Below, one piece after another: positions 28,647 through 38,076 of a stretch of 47,498 nucleotides of DNA. The stretch covers positions 1-47,498 of the forward strand of contig JAJVID010000155.1 in NCBI GenBank assembly GCA_022072205.1, given 5' to 3'. Under the pieces are notes generated by a model. The model ran no database searches. It was not told the origin of the DNA and worked only from the letters and a program-made list of their open reading frames with translations. Each line of letters starts with the position of its first letter. Positions within the stretch are counted from its first letter, which is position 1. Origin of the DNA: Acidobacteriota bacterium. Lineage in GTDB: Bacteria > Acidobacteriota > Blastocatellia > RBC074. Position numbers and translations under genes: made by a program.

Positions 28647-30299
28647 ATGGACTCCATCAAGCTCGAAATCTATCGCTCGCTTTACACCTCGGTCGCCGAA
28701 GAGATGGGCGTGAGTCTGCGCCGCACGGCCTTTTCACCGAACATCAAAGAGCGCCGCGACTATTCCTGCGCGGTGTTTGATCGCCGGGGACGATTGATCG
28801 CGCAGGGCGATCACATGCCGGTTCACCTCGGTTCGATGCCGATGTCTGTTCGCGCCGCGATTGAGCGTTGCGAGATGAGGCCGGGTGACGTTGTGATCCT
28901 CAACGATCCATACGCAGGCGGGACGCATCTGCCTGATGTGACGGTGGTCGCGCCTGTTTACGGAAAGACAAGGGGACAAGGGGACAAGGGGACAAGGGGA
29001 CAGGAGGGCCTTCAGCGAAGAGTCTCCTTGTCTCCCCCTCTCCTCGCCCCCTCTTCTCCCCCTCTTCCTCTCTTCTTCGTCGCCAATCGCGCGCATCACG
29101 CCGACATCGGCGGCGCGACGCCGGGTTCGATGGGATCGGCTACGGAAATTTATCAGGAGGGAATTCGCATTCCGCCGATTCGGATCGTGCGCGGCGGCGA
29201 ACTTGATCGAGACGTGTTCAACCTGCTGCTGGCGAACGTGCGCGGGCGCGAGGAGCGCGAGGGAGATTTCGCTGCTCAACTCGGAGCGCTGCGCGTGGGC
29301 GGCGAGCGGTTGATGGAGATTGTCGAGCGTTACGGTTTCAAAGAGGCTGATGAATACGCTTCGCATCTGGTTGATTACGCCTCGCGGTTGATGCGGCGCA
29401 CGCTGGCCGCGATCCCGGACGGCGTCTACGAGGCGGAAGATTTTCTGGATGACGATGGTGAATCCAATAATCCTGTGCGAATCGCCGTGAGAATCGAAAT
29501 TCGCGGCGAGCAGGCGAAAGTTGATTTCACTGGCAGCGCGCCGCAGGTCAACGGCCCGATCAACGCGGTCGAGGCGATCACGGTCTCAGCCGTCTATTAT
29601 GTTTTTCGCTGTCTGATCGCAGGCGATGTCCCCGCGAGCGCAGGCATCATCGAACCCATTCGAGTGATCGCGCCTTCGGGGACGATTGTCAACGCGTTGC
29701 CGCCCGCGCCCGTCGCCGGTGGTAACGTCGAAACCTCTCAACGCATCGTTGATACGCTTCTGAAAGCTCTGGCCCAGGCTGTTCCCGATCTAATTCCGGC
29801 GGCGTCGCAGGGCACAATGAACAATCTGACCATCGGCGGATGGGATAACCGGCGGGGCAGGGAATTCGCCTACTACGAGACAATCGCCGGCGGGATGGGC
29901 GCGCGTCCCTCAGCCGATGGGCTTTCAGCGGCGCACACACATATGACGAATTCGCTCAACACGCCGGTCGAGGCGCTCGAATACGCCTATCCGCTGCGCA
30001 TTCGCCGGTACGCCATTCGCAGAGGCTCAGGCGGGAAGGGGAGGCATCGCGGCGGAGATGGTGTGATCAGGGAAATCGAACTTCTGACGGACGCGCGCGT
30101 GTCATTGCTTGCCGACCGACGCAAATTTGCGCCTTATGGATTGAACGGCGGCGGCCCGGCGAAAAAAGGTCAGGCCGAACTGATCGAAGCCGGAGGCAGG
30201 AAAAGAAAACTGCCGGGGAAATTTTCGATCCGCGCGAAACGCGGCGCCCGCGTGGTGATCGAAACTCCCGGAGGAGGCGGTTGTGGATCGGAAGATTGA
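28647..30299 (+). CDS. hyuB: Hydantoinase/oxoprolinase subunit B
   Basis: Catalytic partner of HyuA in ATP-dependent ring opening, 550 residues. Motifs: MDSIKLEIYRSLYTSVAEEM, FSPNIKERRDYSCAVFDRRG, AQGDHMPVHLGSMPMSV, VVILNDPYAGGTHLPDVTVV, FVANRAHHADIGGATPGSMG, VDFTGSAPQVNGPINA, PVAGGNVETSQRIVD, and a final GGXG-rich RRGSGGKGRHRGGDG. Between VAPVYG and FVANRAHH lies an extra, low-complexity stretch (residues 107-143) encoded by a purine/pyrimidine hairpin repeat; the family normally has about seven residues there. The frame is kept, so the product may still fold. No SD precedes ATG 28647 because a hairpin repeat occupies the spacer. Confidence 0.93.
   Translation: MDSIKLEIYRSLYTSVAEEMGVSLRRTAFSPNIKERRDYSCAVFDRRGRLIAQGDHMPVHLGSMPMSVRAAIERCEMRPGDVVILNDPYAGGTHLPDVTVVAPVYGKTRGQGDKGTRGQEGLQRRVSLSPPLLAPSSPPLPLFFVANRAHHADIGGATPGSMGSATEIYQEGIRIPPIRIVRGGELDRDVFNLLLANVRGREEREGDFAAQLGALRVGGERLMEIVERYGFKEADEYASHLVDYASRLMRRTLAAIPDGVYEAEDFLDDDGESNNPVRIAVRIEIRGEQAKVDFTGSAPQVNGPINAVEAITVSAVYYVFRCLIAGDVPASAGIIEPIRVIAPSGTIVNALPPAPVAGGNVETSQRIVDTLLKALAQAVPDLIPAASQGTMNNLTIGGWDNRRGREFAYYETIAGGMGARPSADGLSAAHTHMTNSLNTPVEALEYAYPLRIRRYAIRRGSGGKGRHRGGDGVIREIELLTDARVSLLADRRKFAPYGLNGGGPAKKGQAELIEAGGRKRKLPGKFSIRAKRGARVVIETPGGGGCGSED
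28965..29076. repeat. Purine/pyrimidine inverted repeat inside hyuB
   Basis: Four exact AAGGGGAC octamers (28970, 28978, 28986, 28994) form a purine-rich left arm. The pyrimidine-rich right arm (29012-29075, CTCCTTGTCTCCCCC and CCCCTCTTCTCCCCC) is an imperfect complement. The whole block is about 111 nt, a multiple of three, and is translated as a Lys/Gly/Arg then Ser/Pro/Leu-rich insert. Confidence 0.88.
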
Positions 30300-30355
30300 A
30301 ACGTAATGGCCGGAAACCAGGCGCCAGGCCGCGCGAATCCTCAAGGAGGAAAAAA

Positions 30356-30895
30356 ATGAGACGCAAGTTGATGTTGAGTCCTGTCGCTTTATTGGCTGCT
30401 TTGTCGCTCGTTGGAGCCTTGGGATTTCTGGTCGGATCGCACGGCAAATTGGCGCAAGGCGTCGGGTCGGCCTTTGACCCCGAATTGGGTTTGATCAGGC
30501 ACGTGCGGGCGCAATCGCAACTCGATCATCCGACGCGCGGGCGCGAATGCACATCGGCGCTGCTGCAAGGCCCGTATGCGTTCTCCCTCGAAGGAACGAT
30601 AACAGCCGTGCCCCCAAACTCTCCGTTCCCGCCGGGGCCTTACTCGACCGCAGGCATTATCAATTTCGACGGGCAGGGCGGCCTGTTGCTTTCCAACACG
30701 CAATCCTACAGCGGCCTGATCATTCAGCCGACGAACATCACTGGCAATTATGTCATCGGCAGCGATTGCGCCGGCCGAGTGGCGCTCAACACCGGCGCGG
30801 TCTTTAACGTCGTCGCCGCCGACGGCGGCAAAGAGGTTCATTTCATCCAGATCAATACCAGCACAGTGATTCACGGAATCTCGAAGAAGATTTAA
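30356..30895 (+). CDS. Secreted acidobacterial-type protein, unknown function
   Basis: Exported protein of 179 residues with an excellent ribosome binding site (AAGGAGG, 30343-30349) before ATG 30356. The signal peptide or anchor lies in LSPVALLAALSLVGALGFLV (7-26). The mature part follows a pattern seen in many small secreted Acidobacteriota proteins: LLQGPYAFSLEGTI, GIINFDGQGGLLLS, a short SGLI segment, then GNYVIGSDCAGRVAL, ending FIQINTSTVIHGISKK. It contains two cysteines (REC, SDC) that may form a disulphide. Function unknown. It follows hyuB on the same strand. Confidence 0.85.
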   Translation: MRRKLMLSPVALLAALSLVGALGFLVGSHGKLAQGVGSAFDPELGLIRHVRAQSQLDHPTRGRECTSALLQGPYAFSLEGTITAVPPNSPFPPGPYSTAGIINFDGQGGLLLSNTQSYSGLIIQPTNITGNYVIGSDCAGRVALNTGAVFNVVAADGGKEVHFIQINTSTVIHGISKKI

Positions 30896-31265
30896 TGGGC
30901 GCCAAAGATTATTTCCGCGCGTTGCAAAACCTGATGCAGACCGCCAACCAACTTTCAGCTTGAAAAGATTTTGTAGCGTGTGCTAGCTTAGCCCGTCGCT
31001 GAAGAGATAGTTGGCTCTGCGATCTTCCGCGATGGCATTTCTACCTGATCCAGAGTAAAGGCGGTTGTTATTTCATAAAAGGAATCATCCCGCCTCAGGC
31101 CCCGGCCGTTGAATCAGTAGTTTCGCCTTCCCCCGTAAAAACCGTTTACACCTTTCTACTGGCGCGGTGGTTTCCCCCGGCTTGGTAATTCATCAAAGCC
31201 GCATGGAATATTTACCTCTGCGTCATCTCTGCAAAGCTGTCTCAAATAACTTCTGGAGGTACACA
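30896..31265. other. Intergenic region before Flp pilin, 370 nt
   Basis: No sizeable gene. At the start, TAATG couples the stop of the preceding gene to a 22-codon frame (30895-30963, MGAKDYFRALQNLMQ...), which may be a micro-protein or chance. The rest presumably holds the pilin promoter and 5' UTR. I see no riboswitch consensus. GGAGG at 31254-31258 is the pilin ribosome binding site. Confidence 0.5.
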
Positions 31266-31457
31266 GTGGTTAAGAATTTATCGCTCACACACTTCGTCAA
31301 GGATGAACAGGGTCAGGACATCGTCGAGTATTCGTTGTTGCTGGTTCTGATCGGCGCGGCGGCTGTTTTCGTTTTGACCGCGATGGGGGCCAGCATCAGT
31401 GAGATTTTCAGCAAGATCAATGTCAGGCTGACGTCTGCAAACAGCGCCATTTCGTAG
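31266..31457 (+). CDS. Flp/Fap-type pilin
   Basis: Small type IVb pilin subunit of 63 residues, started by GTG 31266 with GGAGG about 7 nt upstream. The short leader VVKNLSLTHFVKDEQG ends at the predicted prepilin-peptidase site, and the mature N-terminus QDIVEYSLLLVLIGAAAVFV shows the Flp hallmark Glu5-Tyr6 inside a hydrophobic helix (about 17-45). The C-terminus SEIFSKINVRLTSANS is short. No tad/cpa assembly genes are in the window, so it depends on a locus elsewhere. Upstream in-frame codons (from 31167) lack a ribosome binding site. Confidence 0.9.
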   Translation: MVKNLSLTHFVKDEQGQDIVEYSLLLVLIGAAAVFVLTAMGASISEIFSKINVRLTSANSAIS

Positions 31458-32062
31458 TTCAGTTTGCAGGTCGAAATTGGACAATCGTTCGACGCCGGAG
31501 ACGTCACCACCTATATCGCCGATTTCAGTTGAATTGAACTCATTACGCCAGACCGCGCTTTAACGACCGCGATTTAACTCTGGGTGCATTGTTGAGTTCT
31601 CCTTCCCTCACGGACTGAAACGGCTTCGGTTTCGAATGCGCCTACGCGGGTTCTTTCCACAAGATGATTCGATTCTCAGCCGGGGTGGGATTTGAGTAGC
31701 GAAGCGGAAAGGCCTTCCAAAGTGTTGGGAATGGGCATTGGGGATGCGAAATACCGTTGAAAAGCCGCGAATGGCAAATTTCATAGCGGCTTTTCAGCGT
31801 GAATTTTCCCAATCGCTTCATTTAGCGTTCTTTTTGCGATATGCTCTGGCCAGCAGCGCGGCGACAGATCAAACACGCGATCACAAACGCAATGTTGGGT
31901 GTCTGTAAGGCGCAGTTCAGGACTGTAAGTTTGCAAGTCTGCGCACAGGCTGACGCCTGAAGATCGCAGGACGCCGCGAGCGCCAACCGTGCGACGCGCT
32001 ATCGCAACACGGATTTTCCGCAGGAGTGAGAACCGATCCCGAAAGGTTCTAAGGTCAGTTTG
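31458..32062. other. Intergenic region before mreB, 605 nt
   Basis: The longest spacer in the window; no supported gene on either strand. It holds a hairpin at 31758-31796 (TGAAAAGCCGC with GCGGCTTTTCA, 17-nt loop), a degenerate GCGCAG...CTGCGC element near 31911-31950, and a small AGAACC/GGTTCT hairpin at 32029-32050 just before the mreB ribosome binding site. The mreB operon promoter is expected here; I cannot place it with confidence. Confidence 0.55.
31758..31796. other. 11-bp hairpin upstream of mreB
   Basis: TGAAAAGCCGC (31758-31768) and GCGGCTTTTCA (31786-31796) are perfectly complementary, with a 17-nt loop; one mismatch further out the stem continues (CGT/GCG). It lies 300 nt after the pilin gene. 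The T-run is within the stem, so it may terminate pilin transcription or be another dispersed repeat. Confidence 0.5.
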
Positions 32063-33106
<1,044 letters not shown>

Positions 33107-33110
33107 GTGG

Positions 33111-33190
33111 GTGACAGGGAATAGGGAGTGGGGAGTGGGGACAAAAGCCGCTCCCCATTCCCTGCTCCCCGCTCCCTACTCCCTACTGTT
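33111..33190. repeat. Short-unit hairpin between mreB and mreC
   Basis: Left arm GACAGGGAATAGGGAGTGGG then GAGTGGGGAC (33113-33142), right arm CTCCCCATTCCCTGCTCCCC then GCTCCCTACTCCCTACTGTT (33151-33190), an imperfect inverted repeat with a CAAAAGCC loop region. It uses the same GGGAGTG/GGGAGTA heptamers as the array at 28571-28638 and occupies the whole 86-nt spacer, leaving no SD before mreC. Confidence 0.88.
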
Positions 33191-33192
33191 CC

Positions 33193-34128
33193 ATGTCGCT
33201 GACTGACAAAGCCAAAGACAGGGCGAAGAAGAACCCCAGACTGTTGCTTGTGGTTCTGGTAATCCTTCACCTGATACTGATCTCGCTCAACCGCGTTCCC
33301 GGGCAACCGAACGTGCGATATTTGCAGATCGTGATGATGGCCGGCGCAACTCCGCTGCAATGGGTGGCGTCGCACGGCGTTTCGTCAATCAAGTCGGTAT
33401 GGACTGGCTATTTCGATTTGCGCGGGGCAAAGCGCGAAAACGAATGGCTGAAAACCCGTAATTCGCAACTCGAAACGCAGTTGATCGAATTGCGCGAGAA
33501 GGCCAGGCTCTTTGAACAACTCAACGCCTTGAATCAATCGCCGGCGCTATCGTCTTATCGGCGAGTGAACGCGATGGTCATCGCTCGTGACGCCGATCAA
33601 TGGTTCGATACGGTAGTCATTGATCGCGGATCGTTGTCGGGCATCATGAAAGATCAGCCTGTGGTGACGGCGGATGGATTGGTGGGCCGTGTAATCAATG
33701 TCTCGCCGATTTCGTCCCGCGTGTTGCTGGTCACTGATGAACGACACGGCGCGGGCGCGGTGGTTGCTCAGACCGCCGACAATCGCCTGCTCGGTTTTTT
33801 GAAGGGCAAAAATCAGGAGCTTTGCGAATTGCGGTTCGTCGCCACGCCGGGCAAACTGGAAAACGGCGAGCAGGTGATCACCTCCGGGCAAGACCAAATC
33901 TACCCGAAGGGGTTGTTGATCGGACGGATCAAAAACCTGAACCCTTCAGGCGCGATTCCTCAGGCGGTTGATGTCGAGCCGGCGGCCACGCTTCAAAAGC
34001 TCGAAACGGTCGCCGTGCTGCTGATTCCGCCCGAAGAAGTCCGCCGCCAGTATGACGAGTTGATCAAGGCTGAGAAGGAAAAAGAGAAAGAAAGACAGGA
34101 CAAGACGCCTGATCGTAAAAGGCGTTAA
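33193..34128 (+). CDS. mreC: Rod-shape determining protein MreC
   Basis: Bitopic membrane protein linking MreB to the periplasmic wall-synthesis enzymes, 311 residues. One transmembrane helix (LLLVVLVILHLILISLN, about 17-33), a coiled coil (about 78-118, RENEWLKTRNSQLETQLIEL), then two beta-barrels with VNAMVIARDADQWFDTVVID, the typical RGSLSGIMKDQPVVTADGLV, GRVINVSPISSRVLLVTD, and ITSGQDQIYPKGLLIGRI. The C-terminal tail (290-311) is Lys/Glu-rich. No SD is visible before ATG 33193 because a hairpin repeat ends there, so it may rely on coupling to mreB. Confidence 0.96.
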   Translation: MSLTDKAKDRAKKNPRLLLVVLVILHLILISLNRVPGQPNVRYLQIVMMAGATPLQWVASHGVSSIKSVWTGYFDLRGAKRENEWLKTRNSQLETQLIELREKARLFEQLNALNQSPALSSYRRVNAMVIARDADQWFDTVVIDRGSLSGIMKDQPVVTADGLVGRVINVSPISSRVLLVTDERHGAGAVVAQTADNRLLGFLKGKNQELCELRFVATPGKLENGEQVITSGQDQIYPKGLLIGRIKNLNPSGAIPQAVDVEPAATLQKLETVAVLLIPPEEVRRQYDELIKAEKEKEKERQDKTPDRKRR

Positions 34129-34282
34129 ATTGAAAATATGAGCAGGCCGATGGCGCGACAGCGTGTTCGCCGCCTGATGGTCGTGACGATCAATCGAGGC
34201 AGTCAATGATTACTCGATGATTCGTCAAAGACTGCGGCTTGAGGTTGAAAACTAAAAGTTTGAACTATACGGTAAAAGAGCG

Positions 34283-34855
34283 TTGGAGAAAGTATCCCGC
34301 GGTTCGACGCTGAAAATAGCGGCTTGCCTGTTTATAGCCGCTTATTTACAAACCACACTTGTGCAGCAGGTCCCGGTTTCGGCGGGGCGGTGGTTAGGAC
34401 ACATCAACTGGCTATTGCTGGTGGTGGTCTACATTGGGCTGCAACGTGATCCTGTAAAAGCTCTGCTGACGGCCGTCTTCGCCGGAATTTTTTATGACGC
34501 TTTTTCGTTGGGTCGGGTGATCGGCGTGAACGGATTGGCTCTGGTGCTTGCGGCGTATGTGGCCGACCGAATCGCCGCCATGATCATGGTTGATAACCTG
34601 ATCTTCAGGTTCCTGGCGGTCGCCGCCGGAAGCGTCATCAACACCGTCGTTCGCCTATTCTTCTACGGCTTACTCAAACTTGAACTCCCAGCCCTGGCCA
34701 GCGGCAGAGACATCGCCGCGACCATCATCTTCGATCTGTTCGCCAATCTCTTCGCGTCCGTCCTGCTTTACATCGCGCTGGATCGCGTCTTTAATAAAGA
34801 CGAGGGCCAGAAAGTGCGCCGAATGGAGGCGCGCCGATTAAGGCCGAGATTATAG
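34283..34855 (+). CDS. mreD: Rod-shape determining protein MreD
   Basis: Polytopic inner-membrane protein of the elongasome, 190 residues. Hydrophobic segments near 10-27, 41-52, 61-77, 82-100, 104-122 and 146-165, with the family pattern WLLLVVVYIGLQRDPVKALL, FAGIFYDAFSLGRVIGVNGL and VADRIAAMIMVDN. The start is TTG 34283 (EKVSRGSTLKIAA) with a weak purine stretch upstream; no ATG fits better. The 154-nt spacer from mreC holds a degenerate copy of the 31-bp inverted repeat's inner part (AACTAAAAGTTTGAAC). It lies 22 nt from mrdA. Confidence 0.9.
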   Translation: MEKVSRGSTLKIAACLFIAAYLQTTLVQQVPVSAGRWLGHINWLLLVVVYIGLQRDPVKALLTAVFAGIFYDAFSLGRVIGVNGLALVLAAYVADRIAAMIMVDNLIFRFLAVAAGSVINTVVRLFFYGLLKLELPALASGRDIAATIIFDLFANLFASVLLYIALDRVFNKDEGQKVRRMEARRLRPRL

Positions 34856-34877
34856 TAATCTCCGAAAGGCGGTGGTT

Positions 34878-36950
34878 ATGGCTTCTGGTAATAGACAAAA
34901 CTTCGATTCGACAGAAGACCTGCGCCTGGCTGGAATGCGGTTGCAGGTCATCTACTATCTTGCGATAGGGATATTCGGAATTCTGATCACGCGCCTCTGG
35001 TTCCTGCAGGTGATGAACAGCGCGGTTTTCGCGGACCGCGCCGAAGCGAATCGCATTCGGATTCTTCCCATTCCGGCGCGGCGCGGCACCATCTTCGACC
35101 GCAAAGGCAACGTCCTGGTTACCAGTAAATCGTCATACAACATCGTCCTGAGCCGCAGAGACGTGAGGCCGAACGAATTCCCGCAAATGGCCGCCCTGCT
35201 CGCCGAAAACCTGGACATTGATCCCAAATGGCTGGCCAATCGCTTCGATGCGGCGAAATACGAGGCGCAATATGAATCCATCGTAGTCAAAGAGCTTGCT
35301 TCACCCGCCGACGTTTCCTGGGTCGAGGCTCATCAATACGAGTATCCGATGATCCGCGCCGAAGAAGCGCCGCAGCGCGTTTACCGATACGGGCAGATGG
35401 CCGCGCACGCAATCGGCTACGTCGGCGAGGTCAGCCCCGAAGAATTGAAAAGACCGAACGGCCAGTTCAGCAAGGAAGAAGGCTATCGTCTCGGAGACAT
35501 CATCGGGAAATTCGGTATTGAACGCACCTACAACGACATCCTGATGGGCAAGGATGGCGAGCGCCGGGTGCTGGTTGACAGTCGCGGGCGCATCCAGCGT
35601 GAGATCGAGGTCATTCCGCCGATCCCCGGACGAGATTTTTATTCGACGCTCGATCTGGACATTCAGAAAGCAGCCGAAGAGCAGGCTGACACGATGCCGG
35701 CGGGACGCGGCGCGATTGCGGTGATGGATCCGAACAACGGCGAGATACTGGCGATGGTCAGCCGCCCCTCGTTCGATCCCAACATCTTCTCGCAACGCGC
35801 CAAAACGCCTGAGGGCAAGGAAGAGATTCGAGAGTTGTACGAGGACCCCGACAAACCGCTCTACAACCGCGTCATCCAGGGCGCGTTCCCGCCCGGTTCG
35901 ACCTGGAAGCTGATGACGGCGGTCGCCGCGCTCAACGAAGGCACGATCACGCCGGAGAAATCGCGCGTGCAGGACGGCGATCTTCAGGTCGGCAACTACC
36001 TGATGCACTCGATGTCGCATCTCGGCCAACCGCCGATTCACGACGCCATCGTGCATTCGTGCGACGGTTATTTCTATCGCCTCGGCATCAAACTGGGCGT
36101 CGAGAAATTCGAGAAATGGGTGAGCGCCTTCCATTTCGGCCAGCGCACGGGCATTGATCTGCCTCACGAACTCGCGGGAATTGCGCCCACGCGCCAGACG
36201 AAACAAAAGGAATACGGGTGGCAGATCAAAAAAGTCGAGAAGCAATTGGAGGAAGCCACCGACAAGACCTTCAGGGGGCAACTCGAATTCAGGATCAAAC
36301 AGTTGCAGCACGAGGCCGAGTGGACTGATTACGACATGGCTGCGTCGGCTTTCGGTCAGGGGCGCAACGCCTCGACGCCGGTTCAACTCCTGCGATACGT
36401 CGGCGCGCTGGCCAATGGCGGCCACCTGCATACGCCGCATCTGTTGTTCAAGGCGGTTCCCGGAGTTGATCGCAAGGGCGTCGAGCACGGTGAGATTCGC
36501 TACGAAGACAAGAACGCGTTCGACGTGCCGATGAGCGACGAGATTCATAAGATCGTCGTGGACGGCATGTACGGCGTGGTCAACGAAGGCGGCGGCACCG
36601 GCGGGGGCGCGCGCGTCGAAGGTTTCGATGTTTGCGGCAAGACTGGAACCGCCCAGGTGGCGTCGAGAGACAAAGCCGGAAGCAAGACCAAAGATCACGC
36701 CTGGTTCATCGGTTTTGCGCCGCGCGACAAGCCCGAAATCTGCTCGGTGATTCTGACCGAGAACGCCGGATTCGGCGGCACGCACTCGGCGCCCCGCACG
36801 AAGGCTATTTACGAAGATTATTACCGCCGCACTCGCGGCCTTCCCGATTTGGCTGAAGGGACAAAATCCGAAGGCGCGAAGACCGGCGAAGCGAAGAAGA
36901 TCGGAAATGCGACGACCGGCAACGCTGAGAAGGTGAAGGCCACTCAGTGA
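34878..36950 (+). CDS. mrdA: Penicillin-binding protein 2 (elongasome transpeptidase)
   Basis: Class B PBP that cross-links lateral peptidoglycan with RodA, 690 residues from ATG 34878 (a GTG at 34872 adds two codons). A transmembrane helix (about 27-45), the dimerisation domain with RRGTIFDRKGNVLVTSK (about 70-86), and the transpeptidase domain: active-site S341-T-W-K344 in PGSTWKLM, S394-C-D396 and K588-T-G in CGKTGTAQV. Between GIDLPHELAG and AFGQGRN there is an extra Lys/Glu/Gln-rich helical stretch (about 438-485) longer than in typical PBP2. The C-terminus carries a low-complexity Lys/Ala/Gly tail (660-690). It follows mreD and precedes rodA. Confidence 0.96.
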   Translation: MASGNRQNFDSTEDLRLAGMRLQVIYYLAIGIFGILITRLWFLQVMNSAVFADRAEANRIRILPIPARRGTIFDRKGNVLVTSKSSYNIVLSRRDVRPNEFPQMAALLAENLDIDPKWLANRFDAAKYEAQYESIVVKELASPADVSWVEAHQYEYPMIRAEEAPQRVYRYGQMAAHAIGYVGEVSPEELKRPNGQFSKEEGYRLGDIIGKFGIERTYNDILMGKDGERRVLVDSRGRIQREIEVIPPIPGRDFYSTLDLDIQKAAEEQADTMPAGRGAIAVMDPNNGEILAMVSRPSFDPNIFSQRAKTPEGKEEIRELYEDPDKPLYNRVIQGAFPPGSTWKLMTAVAALNEGTITPEKSRVQDGDLQVGNYLMHSMSHLGQPPIHDAIVHSCDGYFYRLGIKLGVEKFEKWVSAFHFGQRTGIDLPHELAGIAPTRQTKQKEYGWQIKKVEKQLEEATDKTFRGQLEFRIKQLQHEAEWTDYDMAASAFGQGRNASTPVQLLRYVGALANGGHLHTPHLLFKAVPGVDRKGVEHGEIRYEDKNAFDVPMSDEIHKIVVDGMYGVVNEGGGTGGGARVEGFDVCGKTGTAQVASRDKAGSKTKDHAWFIGFAPRDKPEICSVILTENAGFGGTHSAPRTKAIYEDYYRRTRGLPDLAEGTKSEGAKTGEAKKIGNATTGNAEKVKATQ

Positions 36951-36978
36951 CAGGGCGCGCAACCGGTGGTTGAGTTTT

Positions 36979-38076
36979 ATGTTCAACGTCAACCGCAGAT
37001 ACATAGCCGATTTCGACTGGGCGCTGTTCGCCCTGGCTCTGGGCGTGGCGGCTTTCGGCGTGCTCGAAATTTCCAGCGTCGAGCCGTCGCCGGGGCTGTG
37101 GCGCAAGCAGTTGGTGGGCCTCGGCATTGGTCTGGTGTTGATGTTCGTGACGACGCTCTACGATTACCGCCGCGTCGTGAACGCCTCGCCTTATTTGTAC
37201 GGCATCGGCATCGTGCTTCTGGCGCTGGTTCTGACGCCGCTCGGCAAAACGGTGAACGGCAATCGTAGCTGGCTTTATTTTGGCTCGTTCGGGTTTCAAC
37301 CCTCGGAGATGGCCAAGATATTCACGCTTCTTTTTCTTTCATATTATCTCGCCGGAGTGAAGAAACGCCCGCTCGATCTGCAAACGATTGTGATCGCGGC
37401 GGGTATCTGGGCTGTGCCGACCGCGCTTGTTTTCCTGGAGAACGATACGGGAAGCGCGCTCAGTTTCACTTCGTTTTTCGCCGCCACGCTCTTCCTCGCC
37501 GGTGTGCGTTGGAGTTGGGTAGCGGCGGCCCTCGGCGCGCTCGTAATTGGATTGGTGGTTTCTGCGCCAATGATCAAGAACTGCAAAAGTTACAAATGCG
37601 AGCGCATCAAGGCTGTTTACTGGCCTGATCTGGCGGAAAAACGATTCCGCTATCAAAACGATCAGGCTGAGATCGCCGTCGGTTCCGGAGCGATTATCGG
37701 AAAGGGGCCAGGCGGCAGCACACAGGGCACGCTCGGTTTCGTGCCCGAGGTTCACAACGATTTTATTTTCGCCGTAGCCAGCGAGGAGTGGGGATTCGTC
37801 GGCAGTTCCATTTCATTGACCATCTACCTGCTGATTATCGCGCGGCTGATTCAGATCGCGCGCCGTTCGCGCGAACGCGTCGGCTTGCTGCTGGTCGCGG
37901 GTTTGGCGGCTCTGCTGCTTTACCATGTGACGGTCAATGTGGGAATGGTTGTCAGACTTTTGCCGATTATGGGAATCCCGCTGCCCTTGATGAGTCACGG
38001 TTCAACGTCAGTCGTGGCCACGTGTTTCGGGCTTGGACTGGCTATTAGCGTGCGCCTGAGGCGCTATGTGAATTAG
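36979..38076 (+). CDS. rodA: Peptidoglycan glycosyltransferase RodA (SEDS family)
   Basis: SEDS-family lipid II polymerase acting with PBP2, about 365 residues with roughly ten membrane segments. Family motifs: DWALFALALGVAAFGVLEIS, GNRSWLYFGSFGFQPSEMAK, LENDTGSALSF (the usual QPDLGTAL appears here as LENDTGSAL), the large loop RYQNDQAEIAVGSGAIIGKG, FVPEVHNDFIFAVASEEWGF, and MGIPLPLMSHGSTSVVATC. ATG 36979 gives MFNVNRRYIADFDW. A TTG at 36970 is possible. A GGTGG stretch 10 nt upstream is a weak SD. It ends the elongasome cluster. Confidence 0.96.
   Translation: MFNVNRRYIADFDWALFALALGVAAFGVLEISSVEPSPGLWRKQLVGLGIGLVLMFVTTLYDYRRVVNASPYLYGIGIVLLALVLTPLGKTVNGNRSWLYFGSFGFQPSEMAKIFTLLFLSYYLAGVKKRPLDLQTIVIAAGIWAVPTALVFLENDTGSALSFTSFFAATLFLAGVRWSWVAAALGALVIGLVVSAPMIKNCKSYKCERIKAVYWPDLAEKRFRYQNDQAEIAVGSGAIIGKGPGGSTQGTLGFVPEVHNDFIFAVASEEWGFVGSSISLTIYLLIIARLIQIARRSRERVGLLLVAGLAALLLYHVTVNVGMVVRLLPIMGIPLPLMSHGSTSVVATCFGLGLAISVRLRRYVN

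Noticed and set aside
35301..37127. Long minus-strand frame (608 codons) opposite mrdA and rodA
   Set aside because: Shadow of the real elongasome genes; no recognisable domain.
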